NCBI RefSeq assembly: GCF_000026945.1
Contig: NC_012864.1
Span: 62,001 to 126,000 of the forward strand
Length of the DNA: 64,000 nucleotides
Source of the DNA: Candida dubliniensis CD36
Lineage: Eukaryota; Ascomycota; Pichiomycetes; Serinales; Debaryomycetaceae
Direction of reading: 5' to 3'
This document shows positions 38,742-48,945 of the stretch, in pieces; position 1 is the stretch's first letter; each line of letters starts with the position of its first letter. The position numbers and the translations under genes are program-made. Below the pieces are notes generated by a model that was given only the letters and a program-made list of their open reading frames with translations, did no database searches and was not told where the DNA came from.

Positions 38742-39449
38742 TTATTTTTTCAAACTATCTAATCGTGCTTGTAAATCGTCTTCATCAGCATCATGAAAGC
38801 TGGCACCATTTGCACCCACAGCTTCAGCTACTCTTGCCTTATCAGCTTGTTCAATGCCTCCAGCATTTATACCAGTTGGAGTATCTTTCAAAATAGTATT
38901 TAGATCAACCCCAATTTCGTCCAATACTTTACTTAATATCTCATCAACTTGTTCTTCCTCACCCAATTCATCTTCATCCATGGCCATGGCATCATCAATA
39001 GCATCATCCATAAATTCTTGCTTCTGATCCATCATATCACTTTCTTTAGCAAACTCTTGAGCTATTCTCGATAACTGAGGCAAATTCATTGATCGATTCA
39101 TTCCTCCTAATACTCTAGTCGCATCTCTCATCGACATGGCCATTTGTTGATTAGATCGAACACTTTGAATCCGTAATGAAATGGCTTGTAATTGAGTTTT
39201 CATTGAAGTGAATTTTGACACATATGATTTTGTTCTAATTAAATCTTTAGCTTGAATTTTGGCACTTGATATTTGTCCCAGTTTAGCTGATTTCTTAATA
39301 TCTGATATCAATTTCTTTTCTTGTTGTTGAAGTTTAGTTATTTCTCGTGATAATTCTCGTTGGGTCTTTTCAAGAGCACGTTGGTTTTTCCGAAGTCGCT
39401 CTTGTGGTGTCAACTTTTTACCAAATGCCCATTCAAATAATTGTGACAT
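38742..39449 (-). CDS. DID4: ESCRT-III subunit Vps2/Did4
   Basis: Late ESCRT-III component (CHMP2 family) that with Vps24 recruits Vps4 for multivesicular-body sorting. 235 aa. Seen: N-terminal MSQLFEWAFGKKLTPQERLR, a basic amphipathic first half (residues 1-115), then an acidic second half (MDEDELGEEEQVDEIL), ending in the MIM1 motif DLQARLDSLKK that binds the Vps4 MIT domain. The start is the first ATG and matches the conserved family N-terminus, so no intron is needed here, unlike yeast DID4, which (from memory) has one near its start. Candida annotations use the name VPS2. Confidence 0.94.
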   Translation of the reverse strand: MSQLFEWAFGKKLTPQERLRKNQRALEKTQRELSREITKLQQQEKKLISDIKKSAKLGQISSAKIQAKDLIRTKSYVSKFTSMKTQLQAISLRIQSVRSNQQMAMSMRDATRVLGGMNRSMNLPQLSRIAQEFAKESDMMDQKQEFMDDAIDDAMAMDEDELGEEEQVDEILSKVLDEIGVDLNTILKDTPTGINAGGIEQADKARVAEAVGANGASFHDADEDDLQARLDSLKK

Positions 39450-39718
39450 GATAAATAATGGGATTTAACTTCAAGCTTTGTTGATAATGATAGATTAGAT
39501 AAGTGATAGAAAAAACTTTTTGGTGGGCAAAAGAATTCATTTCTTTGCCCTTTTTTTTTTTTTTTTCGAGTGAGGAAAACGACACACAGTTTGAAAGAAA
39601 ATGGGGGAAGAATGAAACCATAAGAATATAAATTTACTTTAACTAACAATTTTTCAAAAATGAAAACAGAGATGCCAAATAACCTATATGGGAAAAAAAG
39701 AGGCCAAAAAGATTCTAA

Positions 39719-40837
39719 TTACAATTTACTTCTGCCTAATGCCAAATCTGTTGCCTTATTAGCCATACCATAACCAGCTTGATATCCATACCCGGAGGCA
39801 CCATAATTATGAATCAAGATTTTACCCAGTTCCACCACTTCTTTTTCAATTCTAGCACCTCCATATCTACAAGGTCTTAATCCAGCAGCCACTCTCAAAA
39901 TTTCCAAATCCTCAATTCTATTTCCATTAGGATTCTCTTTCAAAATCTTAGGAAACAAACTGGTGGTTCTTTGTAAAATATCCTGAGTTTGTTCTTTTAA
40001 AGTTGCTGCTGTCCAATCATCTTTTTGGAAATAACCACCCAAGATCAATTGATCGTTCGAATAAGGACGTTTGATAATATAAGTTGGTTCTCTATCACCC
40101 CAACTTAAAACATTCTCCATTATGTGAGGAGCTTTAATCACTACCACTTGTCCTCGACCAGGATAAACATTTTTATCTTCAACACCACCAATTGATCTAG
40201 CACCGATTCCAGTACAATTGAAAACAATTTTCGTCGATTCACTGAAATAAGCTTGAACAATATGAGTCAATTTCTTACGAATAAATATGATTCCCTGAGA
40301 TTCTAAAAATTGTTGCAAATTGAATAAAAATTTAGGACAATTGAAATTCCATGCTAAAAATTTGATTCCAAATTCCGATCCTGATGGTAATGAAGATGAA
40401 GAAGTTTTGTCTATAACTTTATAATCATCTAAATAACTTTCCAAAGATTCGATTTTAGTTTGAGAAGGCTTTTGATCCCAATATTCCGTAGAAGGATATC
40501 TATCCAATCCTTGAGTTTTACCACCAATGGCTTTTTGAATTTTATGTAAATTTAAATAAGTATATTTATCATATTGTAAAGTTTGTGGATCATCACCTGT
40601 GATACACGAAAAATTCCCTCCAGCATAAGGTGAAGTATAATTGATCGATTCATCACCAGGTAAATATTCGGCAATCACCGTGATTTCAACTGCGGGAACA
40701 CCTTTTTCAAGTAAACTAAACCCAGTATATAATCCAACCACACCAGCACTAATATATATGTTAGCATAAACCTTTTATGTTGTTAAGTTTCTTTCAAGTT
40801 TGATTTCAACATACCCAACAATTACGTATTTAGTCAT
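39719..40837 (-). CDS. IFG3: D-amino-acid oxidase, peroxisomal (two exons)
   Basis: FAD enzyme converting D-amino acids to keto acids, ammonia and H2O2. CDS on the minus strand = exon 1 40837-40815 and exon 2 40748-39719; 350 aa. Only the spliced form restores the N-terminal dinucleotide fold: MTKYVIVGAGVVG (GxGxxG, residues 8-13). Then SPYAGGNFSC, a GRGQVVVIKAP strand, PTYIIKRPYSNDQLILGG, and the C-terminal GLRPCRYGGARIE with HNYGASGYGYQAGYG, the DAO FAD/substrate signature. The last residues SKL are a PTS1 peroxisomal signal. Intron donor GTATGT, branch TGCTAAC and acceptor TTAG are all visible. Saccharomyces lacks this enzyme. The symbol IFG3 (a Candida DAO family name) is from memory of the locus. 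Confidence 0.9.
40749..40814 (-). other. IFG3: Intron of the D-amino-acid oxidase gene
   Basis: 66 nt with donor GTATGT, branch point TGCTAAC 14 nt from the 3' end, and acceptor ATTAG. It interrupts a Gly codon of the FAD-binding GxGxxG motif after eight codons. Confidence 0.94.
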
Positions 40838-41366
40838 TTTGATATGAATATCCAATTGAATAAACTGAAGAAATAAAAAAAAATGAAGAGAAGATTTAGA
40901 GATTTTTTTTTTTTCAGATTTAATGAAAAAGAAAAATCAATTTTTTGTAGATTTTCCAGATCTGATTTTAAATCCTATTTATAACCTTCTGGTATTATCC
41001 CTTAATCTACTACTCCCATTTCCCGAGGGGGGGGGGGTATAATGACTCATTTAATTAATGTAATCAAGAGCTTTATTGTAACAATGGAAAACTATTTTCC
41101 AAGAATATGCATTGAATTGAATTGTCGACTCTTTATTAAATGCAATTAATTTAATTTATTGTTAGCGCCAGATCTCTAAATCTAGCCCTTCGGAAGAAAC
41201 AACGAAAAACAATCGTGTGGAGGAAGGGCCGAAGCGGGGGGCATACTAGCCGGAGTCTGGGAAACCAAACCCGTCCTAAATGCAAAGTAGCGAACTTGAA
41301 AAAAAAAAAAAAAAAAAAAAAAAGAGGGATAATATAAGCGAGCTAGTATTTAAGTACATCCCTTAA
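40838..41366. promoter_or_regulatory. D-amino-acid oxidase promoter region with GC-rich island
   Basis: 529 bp between the FET33 3' end and the DAO start. It contains a G10 run (41,026-41,037), an A24-type run (41,299-41,322) and, at 41,161-41,276, a GC-rich block unusual for this genome, with CTTCGG/CCGAAG inverted hexamers and a CGG-N17-CCG arrangement (41,251-41,273). Zinc-cluster factors bind CGG/CCG triplets; no specific regulator is assigned. Confidence 0.5.
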
Positions 41367-43229
41367 TTAATCATAATCGTTCAATATTTTATATAATTTT
41401 TCAATCACATCTTCAGCATTATCTTTACTAACATCTTCCATACCATAATTATAAATTGACCATAATCCGTAGATGGCAATTAATGTACAACATGCAATTG
41501 CAAAATAACCTTTATTAGTGAATCCAGCTGGTAAAGGCTCTGGTTGAATGTTTTCACCTTGTAAATCTAATAAATCAATATTATTACCAGCAGCATTGCC
41601 CTTAATTGGCATGCCAACGGCTTTACATGCATCAATATGATTTGAAGAAATCGTTGTGTTTGAAGAAAGTAATTCTATTGGATCTTCAACTAATAATAAT
41701 GCTAAACCTTGTTCTAAATGCCAATCAACATGACAATGGAAAAACCACACCCCTGGATTGTTGGCCTTAAATCGAAGAACAATAAACCCATTAGGTCCTA
41801 CTTCAACAGTATCTCTAACCATGGGGAATTCGGGATAATTTGTGTATGTTTCATTTTTAGGATCAAATACTAATTGATTATCTTCATCATCAGTATCAAA
41901 TCGAGAAATAACTTGGAAATTGTGTCCGTGCATATGGAATGGATGTTTCCCTGGATCCATATTGTTTAAAACTATTTCAACAACTTCATCTCCTTGTAAT
42001 ACAAATGAATTTGTATTAGAACCATAAATCAATTCATTTGTGGTTAAATTCGTGTCACCACCACTAGTAGATAAAACCGTGTACAATGACGGGACTTTAG
42101 GTGGTCTAAATGTTTTACCATTAAACATTGCATAAGTGACACCATCACCTAAAACTTCCATAGTTAGATTCACCTGTATAGTATAATCTGGTTCATCTAA
42201 TAGATTGACTTTACGTAATGGTCGTAAATCAAAATCATCAAACCCTTTGAGTGCTTTAATTGTTTTGTGAAACTCGTTAAAAGGTAATGCCGGAGGTAAA
42301 TCCAATGATTTATCATAAACTATCCAATTAGTCGAAACAATTTGTAAATCCAGTGGTAAAAAATCTAACATATCTTGATCTAATACATTAATAAATCGGA
42401 AATTTTTATTAGTAGTTTTCTTTGTTTTCATTAATACAACATATCTTTGTGCCACAGCAATATATAATGAATCTGTTTCATATGGTTCCACCACCACACC
42501 ATCGACTTCAACAATGGTGAATGTATGATCTTCAATATAAACATAATGCGATGGGAATAACCCCACATTCACTATTCGTAATAAATAAGTAGTATCAGGA
42601 TTCACTTTCCAAGTGACATTTTTCGTTTCATTAAATAATCCATTTTGTGGTATAGGTTCAGCTCCAGTTGGATTAAATCTTGTCTTGAAATTTTTAACAA
42701 TTTCTGGAGATTCTAAATGGTAATGGTCCCCCACAGTTAAAGTCACATCTTCATCGTATTCATAAGGAAATTCTTTATTATATTCATCATCATTATCATA
42801 TTCAATAATAAACAATCCTCTTAATCCATCACCATATTGTGATCCCATATGAGAATGATACCAATAAGTACCATATTGATCAGTAACATTAAAATCATAA
42901 ATGAATGTTACTCCAGGGGCAATAGGACATTGGGTCACAAATGCTGGTCCATCTTGATCATTATATCCACGTTGAAATAATCCATGGAAATGTAATGATA
43001 CATTTTTATCAGGTAATTCATTAGTTAAATTAATAATTACTCGATCATTTTTCTTGATACGAATAGTTGGATTTGGCCATTGATTATTGATCCCAATCAT
43101 TCTTCGAGGATGAATGCCATCAGGATTGGCCATTACATAACTCACATTCCAATCAAATCGATGAATTGTTCCTGAAGCTAATATTAAGGGTATTGAAATT
43201 AACCATAGTATAAATTGATTGAATAACAT
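41367..43229 (-). CDS. FET33: Fet3-type multicopper ferroxidase
   Basis: Plasma-membrane multicopper oxidase that oxidises Fe2+ for uptake by an Ftr1-type permease. 620 aa: signal peptide (1-19), three cupredoxin domains, and a C-terminal membrane helix (YFAIACCTLIAIYGLWSIY) with a short cytosolic tail. Copper sites all present: HFHGLFQRG, WYHSHMGSQ, HPFHMHGHNF and the T1/T3 motif FFHCHVDWHLEQG. Residues tied to iron oxidation in yeast Fet3 appear kept: Glu in TGAEPIPQN, Asp in DMLDFLP and Asp in NMDPGKHPFH. Many N-glycosylation sequons. Candida has several FET paralogues; FET33 is assigned from remembered gene order beside the DAO and SEC14 genes. The domain call is certain, the paralogue name less so. 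Confidence 0.9.
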   Translation of the reverse strand: MLFNQFILWLISIPLILASGTIHRFDWNVSYVMANPDGIHPRRMIGINNQWPNPTIRIKKNDRVIINLTNELPDKNVSLHFHGLFQRGYNDQDGPAFVTQCPIAPGVTFIYDFNVTDQYGTYWYHSHMGSQYGDGLRGLFIIEYDNDDEYNKEFPYEYDEDVTLTVGDHYHLESPEIVKNFKTRFNPTGAEPIPQNGLFNETKNVTWKVNPDTTYLLRIVNVGLFPSHYVYIEDHTFTIVEVDGVVVEPYETDSLYIAVAQRYVVLMKTKKTTNKNFRFINVLDQDMLDFLPLDLQIVSTNWIVYDKSLDLPPALPFNEFHKTIKALKGFDDFDLRPLRKVNLLDEPDYTIQVNLTMEVLGDGVTYAMFNGKTFRPPKVPSLYTVLSTSGGDTNLTTNELIYGSNTNSFVLQGDEVVEIVLNNMDPGKHPFHMHGHNFQVISRFDTDDEDNQLVFDPKNETYTNYPEFPMVRDTVEVGPNGFIVLRFKANNPGVWFFHCHVDWHLEQGLALLLVEDPIELLSSNTTISSNHIDACKAVGMPIKGNAAGNNIDLLDLQGENIQPEPLPAGFTNKGYFAIACCTLIAIYGLWSIYNYGMEDVSKDNAEDVIEKLYKILNDYD

Positions 43230-43449
43230 TTATATAAAAAAGGGAGGAATAATTGGTGAAAACAATAAAAATAACTTATATATAGTTTTCTTAAAGTTGT
43301 AATACGACTAATAATAATATAATTAATATATACACAAGAAAGAAAGAAATGGATATCAGGAGTTTTTATTTTTTTTTTTCATCATCATCAATTTTTTTTT
43401 TTTTTTACACCATCATTGTTGCTGTTCTTGTTGTGGTTACTACTGTTGC

Positions 43450-45249
43450 TTAGGTAACAATGGGAGGAGGAACTTTACATTGATGAGATAAAGAATTTTT
43501 AGGGAATTCAAATCCAGCTTGAAACCATGAAGTTAAATTTGGATTTTCATACGCAATTGAATGAGATTGAATATAATCATCTGTAGGATAATCTATTGGA
43601 TCACAAGTCATTTCAATTATATTATTTGGTTGATAAATTCTTATATAATCAATTAAGAATTTTGCTGGTAATTTCAATTCATCAATATTAACTCTTGGAT
43701 TCCACATATAAGATAACCCCATATTTAAAATTATTGACATTGGTTCTTTAGTGATTTCTCTCCATCCAATAAATTCATTAGGATGTAATGCTGATCCATT
43801 TATAACCGATGTTGTAATATCATCAATAGAAAACTTTAGATAACTATTAATATTATTTTGACTATCACTTTTATATTCCATGGTGAATTTTTGAAATGGG
43901 AATTCATTATCAATAAGAGTCCCTAAAGAAATTGATTCTTGATAAACAGTACCAATATCTTCTCTTATTATAGTGATATTATCATTAATAATATCGACAT
44001 AATCATAATCTGGTCTCCACCATTCATCAAAGGGGGCCACTTGTAATGTTTGTACCCCCCAAAATTTATCATATTGAAATAATCCTTCAATTATATCAAT
44101 TTCTGGAGCTCCACGACCAATTCCATGATTAGGATGATCTTCACCTGTACAAACACATTTACTTAATCTTTGACCTGGTAAATAAGACATTTCTTCATTT
44201 AAAGTTGATTGATTAGGTAATATTCCAAAATCACATTCATTATAAGTATAAGGCCAAATTCCATCGGTTGTAGCTAAAAAACCTGGTCGAGCTAAATTTC
44301 CTAAAGACCAAATTGCTGGCCATAATCCATTTTTAATTTCATAAGGTAATTTAGCTTTAATTTCAATTTTAACATGTTTATTAAAACATAATTTATTCCA
44401 AGTTTGTAACATTCCTGAAACATAATTTAATCCTGAATAATTAAATTTATCAAATAAAATTTCTAAATTACTATTATTGGTAGTTATCATTTGTGGTAAA
44501 TAATATTCTAAATCATGAGTAGCAGCATAATAAAGTTCAACAGCAGTGAAAAATTGATCATCACCTTCATGAAATGTTCTACCATCAAGTTCAAATTCAT
44601 CAGAAAATACCAAGGTCCAATCTCCTTCTTGGTGATTAGTTTTGTTTAGATTATAAAATTCTATAGGAGTATCGGGATCAATTAAATTAGTTCTAATTGA
44701 TTTCAATTGTGCATAATTTATATTTGTCAATTTTTCAATTTTATGACCATTTCTAATAGGATTATTAATTATAAAACTACTCATAATTGCAAAAATTATT
44801 GCTAAAACAAATATTACTAATATTGATACTATAGCAATAATAAATCGGAAACTTTTTTTCAAATCAATACGTTTAAATCTCCAATTCCATTTCCCAATAC
44901 GTTTCCGTTTCTTATTAATATTATTATTGCCATCACTACTGGTGCTATTAGTATGACTATGACCATTTCTGAAACCTTCATGGTCCCGATTTTCTTGCTG
45001 GTGATGATGATGATGATTTGAATCAAAATCTTTATCCATATAATAAAAGGGATTATCTAAATAATTGAATTTCTTTGTAGTTATATTCAGTTGAGGAGAA
45101 AAATATCGTGAATGTGATTTTATCTTGAAATTTTGTTGTTGTTGTAATCCACTAATTGTTGATTCTGATTCTTCATTAACCACAGGAGTGATATCATTAG
45201 AAGTGGATGAAGAAGATATTAATCCTGATAAATTACTTGAGTCACTCAT
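43450..45249 (-). CDS. KRE62: Kre6/Skn1-family beta-1,6-glucan synthesis protein
   Basis: 599 aa type II membrane protein. Order: a low-complexity cytosolic N-terminus with polyQ and polyHis (about 79-83), a basic KKRKRIGKWNWRFKRIDLKK stop, a membrane helix (134-161), then a lumenal GH16-like SKN1 domain with WTLVFSDEFELDGRTF, the retained active-site motif EIDIIE (383-388), FQYDKFWGVQTLQVAPF, DEWWRPDYDY and LNMGLSYMW. The family is needed for cell-wall beta-1,6-glucan; a direct enzymatic role is still debated. It is shorter than yeast Kre6 (720) because the N-terminal tail is short. Candida has three members; KRE62 is given from remembered locus order and is less certain than the family. Confidence 0.82.
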   Translation of the reverse strand: MSDSSNLSGLISSSSTSNDITPVVNEESESTISGLQQQQNFKIKSHSRYFSPQLNITTKKFNYLDNPFYYMDKDFDSNHHHHHQQENRDHEGFRNGHSHTNSTSSDGNNNINKKRKRIGKWNWRFKRIDLKKSFRFIIAIVSILVIFVLAIIFAIMSSFIINNPIRNGHKIEKLTNINYAQLKSIRTNLIDPDTPIEFYNLNKTNHQEGDWTLVFSDEFELDGRTFHEGDDQFFTAVELYYAATHDLEYYLPQMITTNNSNLEILFDKFNYSGLNYVSGMLQTWNKLCFNKHVKIEIKAKLPYEIKNGLWPAIWSLGNLARPGFLATTDGIWPYTYNECDFGILPNQSTLNEEMSYLPGQRLSKCVCTGEDHPNHGIGRGAPEIDIIEGLFQYDKFWGVQTLQVAPFDEWWRPDYDYVDIINDNITIIREDIGTVYQESISLGTLIDNEFPFQKFTMEYKSDSQNNINSYLKFSIDDITTSVINGSALHPNEFIGWREITKEPMSIILNMGLSYMWNPRVNIDELKLPAKFLIDYIRIYQPNNIIEMTCDPIDYPTDDYIQSHSIAYENPNLTSWFQAGFEFPKNSLSHQCKVPPPIVT

Positions 45250-46335
45250 TACAAAAAGTTGTTCACTGTATTACCATTTCCTAAGTAATATTAAAAGCTA
45301 AACAGTTGTTTCTTTATAGAAGAAGAGAATGATAGTTGTGACTATTGGCGCCCCCTTTTTTTAAAAAAGAAAAAGAAAAGAAGAAAAGTATTCTGTTGAT
45401 ATCTAATCTGACAACCTTTCCTTATTATTGTTGAATCTTTTTTTTTTTAGGTTTAGGTTATTATTGCCGCAAAAATCTGTACTACTACTACACTGAAATA
45501 TATTGCAAAAAGAAAAACAACCACAATCAAAACAAGATTCAAGTTTTGCTTAGCCTAGCCTAGATATATTTAGTAGTATAGCCATTTTTTTATCTGATTT
45601 AGTAAAAGAAAAGAACAAAGGGATTAGACTTTCCTTAATTACTTTTTTTGTAAATAAAGTGAATGTGAAAATATATTCAGATCTTTATTACTGGAGATCA
45701 ATCTACTTCCTTCCCTTTTTTTTTTTTGTACTTTATAACTGGGGAGAGTTGTTGCTGTTGCTAAAAATAACCAATACACCATATCATGGTCTCGTCTCCA
45801 ATGGATATACGAAAAGATTCCACATATAGGATCTCTAAAACATTAAATAATATACAAGCACAGCCATTTCTCTTGTCTAATCAAACTAAAGTCATCTTAT
45901 ATTATTAATTCATTTGTAAAAGTTTATGTATTTATGTATTTATATAAATGTATATGTATCTGAGGGTGGGGGGGGGAGTACCTCAACAAATGAATAATAA
46001 CGATTTCAAGGTTTAAAAAAAAAGGTAATAATATGTATAGTAGTATGTATATGAGTTTCATTATATTATGGATCATTGTGTTTAGTTTTTTTTTTTGTTT
46101 TTTTTTCTTTCTTCTCCTTGTTATAGATTAAGGAAATTTCAAATCAAACAATAAAACGATTAAATAAGGACAATAAAATCTAAAAAAAAAAAAAATAATA
46201 ATAACCATAATAATTATGACAATTGATTTAAAGTACGGGTAAAAGGAGCTTGGAGGGACGGAGGGAAGGTTACCAGGGTAAGGGTGATAAAAGTGAACTA
46301 ATGATAATAAAAAAAACTAATAGTAGTATATGTGA
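45250..46335. other. 1.1-kb intergenic region, KRE62 promoter side and SEC14 3' side
   Basis: Homopolymer-rich (T10 near 45,440; T12 near 45,716; G9 at 45,968-45,976). No ORF or RNA gene seen. Confidence 0.6.
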
Positions 46336-47241
46336 TTAAATGTTATAAGATCTAGGACATTCTCCTTCTGGACCAATGAATTCTGGATCTCTCCAAGGAC
46401 CAACATCTTTTAATAATAAATCATCATCAGAAACATCCGACATACCACCGAATTTAACTGGCAAGTTTTGAGGTGGAATTTGTTTTAATAATTCTTTTTT
46501 ATAACTATAACCCAAAATATGAATTTTCGAAACAGTCACGGGATCCAAAAATGGTTTAAATAATTTAAATGCAGTAGAGAACCCAAATGGGGCATTGATC
46601 AAATAAAATTTACCCATTCTTTCTGGATAATAATCTTGACCAATTTTAGAAGCTTCTCTAACATAACCAATGACATTATAAGCTGAAGTCACACTAATAC
46701 CCAGTAAATCCAATACTGTACATGAAGTTTCCACTAAATAACCGGCTTTTCTTGAACATGCAGGTAAACGGTATTGACACATGGCTTCATATTCCCATAC
46801 CAAGTTTTTAAGCATACGTTCTTGAGTAGTGATTTTCAACATTTTCACTAAATCAACTTTACCCAATTCTTCAAAATAAACTGGACGTCCATCTTTATCA
46901 GTTTTATGATAATAAGTAGGGTACATTTTAGCAACAATAGGTTTTTCTTCATAATGGAAATCCTGTAAAATGGTATTAACCCCAAAATCATTTCTCCATT
47001 TTTCACAAGCTACAAACATATCAATAGCTTTTTGAATATCAAATTTTCTAGCTCTAAGAAATCTTAAAAGTGATGCATCATCTAATCTATCTTTATAACC
47101 TAATTCCGTCAATTGTTGTCTGAAGATTTCTAAAGACGTTTTTTGTTCAGGAGTTAAATTTGATGTGTAACCTGTTTGATCGGTTGGGGCGGTGATTTGT
47201 GGATAAGAAGCCAATATTTCTTCAGTAGTCATTGTCGTCAT
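46336..47241 (-). CDS. SEC14: Phosphatidylinositol/phosphatidylcholine transfer protein Sec14
   Basis: CRAL-TRIO lipid-exchange protein coupling PC metabolism to PI4P signalling for Golgi export. 301 aa, near yeast length (304). Seen: CRAL-TRIO-N segment [20 protein letters not shown] (about 57-76), then [63 protein letters not shown] and [23 protein letters not shown]. The lipid-pocket and gate-helix sequences are complete. The start MTTMTTEE is preceded by a pyrimidine/purine-rich leader; an alternative in-frame Met (residue 4) would change little. No intron is needed, unlike yeast SEC14, which has one near its start. KRE62 lies downstream on the same strand. Confidence 0.96.
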   Translation of the reverse strand: MTTMTTEEILASYPQITAPTDQTGYTSNLTPEQKTSLEIFRQQLTELGYKDRLDDASLLRFLRARKFDIQKAIDMFVACEKWRNDFGVNTILQDFHYEEKPIVAKMYPTYYHKTDKDGRPVYFEELGKVDLVKMLKITTQERMLKNLVWEYEAMCQYRLPACSRKAGYLVETSCTVLDLLGISVTSAYNVIGYVREASKIGQDYYPERMGKFYLINAPFGFSTAFKLFKPFLDPVTVSKIHILGYSYKKELLKQIPPQNLPVKFGGMSDVSDDDLLLKDVGPWRDPEFIGPEGECPRSYNI

Positions 47242-48945
47242 TTAGCCTAAAAAATATATGAAGGAAGCGAATATTTCAATGGGATGAGATGGGAGGGAGG
47301 ATAAGGGGCCGAGTGTAGTGGTTTATATATATCAAATGGAAGATGAAATATAATCAACTTGAAATACAACAGGAAGAAAACAGTTTATAAAAGAAAGGGA
47401 AAAAGAGGAATCTTGAAAAAAAAAAAAAAAAAAAAGAAAGCAAAAAAAAAAAACAAAAAGCAATGAAAGTTGAAACTGTGTGTGAAGTGTGAAGTGTGAA
47501 GACCACCAGGCCAAAAAAAAAAAAGAAAAACAACGACAAACTAAAAAGATGGAAAATCGGAATTGTGTTATGGTAAATAATAGAAGATCAAGATAAACAG
47601 ATAAACGATTATTACTTTAAAATCAATCCATCTCAATTCAATTACAACGTTAAAATTAACGAATCAAACTCTACACTACAACAACAACAACAATAAATTT
47701 TTCCTACTGGGTGCTGCTGCGGCGGCGGTCACTTAATTTGTTGGTTGGTTGTTGTTGTCATTCTATTCGTGTGTGAATGTGTGAATGTGTGTGTGTGTGT
47801 GTCAGAATGTTTTACTGAAAGATTGACGTGTAATTGCAAAAAAAAACAATAATTATTTTAGTGTGTTGTATGAGAAAGAGAATTCTGTAACAGAATTTTT
47901 TTTTTTGTTGAGAAATTTGAAAACAACAACAACAACAAAAAAAAAAGAAATTCTTACTATGGAGCGTGTACATATGTTCAAAAATAAATCCAACAAATTT
48001 CTTTTTCTTTTTTTATTATTTTCTCTTTTCCTCGGAGGGAGTCGCCTAAATGTTTTTTTATTACAACCAACAATGGTAGTAGCAATAATAATAACATTCA
48101 ACATACATATATTAACCACATGGGTGAATCATCTATAAAAACAAGAAGAAATGATCAAAATTCCAACAACTAGTTATCTTGTGAAACACCCTTACCGCAA
48201 ATTCTCTGACCTCACTAATTCTTTTTTTTTTTTTTTTTTTTTTAACGAGAGACGTCATAACGGTGGAAACTTGAAGCCGATAAATCAATCAACGGCACCA
48301 AATGGTCCTTCGACCCCTATTTTTTTTCGCCGCCCCTCACTAGTATTACTACTACCATCACCACCACCACCACAACAACAACAACAACAAAATCTACAAA
48401 TAAAACATTTTTGATTTAAGTTAATTTTTACAACATCCACCAATCTATATCCCACTTACTGCTTGACCGATCCCTATCATCATATTCGTGCTGCTTTTTT
48501 TTGTGGTTGGGAATTTGATCTTGCGGAATTTTTTTTTTTTCGCCCTCACAAGCCCAGAGAAAGATTAGTTGGTTCCGATGAGAGCCGGACCGGCCACTAT
48601 TGTTATCGCCCTAACAACATAAAAGATTTAAACTATGCAGATCTTTTTTAACCGATGAGGATAATCTTTTTATTGCTTTTGAAGAGGCACAACAACATGA
48701 TCTGTATCTTCTTCCATCTCCATCTCTTAGGTCTTGTTTACATCTTATACTTAACAGCAAGGATTGATCACCAACCAACCAATCTCTAAGCTCTCAATCG
48801 ATCATCCATACAAGTGTTATTCGTACAGCCGATTGAAAGGCTATTTATTCATCTTTGGTAAAATCTATTTTATTATAAAATACAAATTAGCACATAAATA
48901 TACACAAGGGATATATCCATTAATGTCAATTCTGTTTAAACTGGA
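47242..48945. other. 1.7-kb intergenic region upstream of SEC14
   Basis: SEC14 promoter and BUD2 3' flank. It holds A/T homopolymers (47,418-47,435), a (TG)n tract near 47,770-47,802, an AAC-repeat near 47,926, T20 at 48,222-48,243 and an ACA/ACC-repeat (48,351-48,391). Frames of 60-93 codons here are low-complexity translations. Confidence 0.6.

Noticed and set aside
47332..48651. Several 60-93 codon ORFs upstream of SEC14
   Set aside because: Translations of poly-A/T and trinucleotide repeats (poly-F, poly-K) only.
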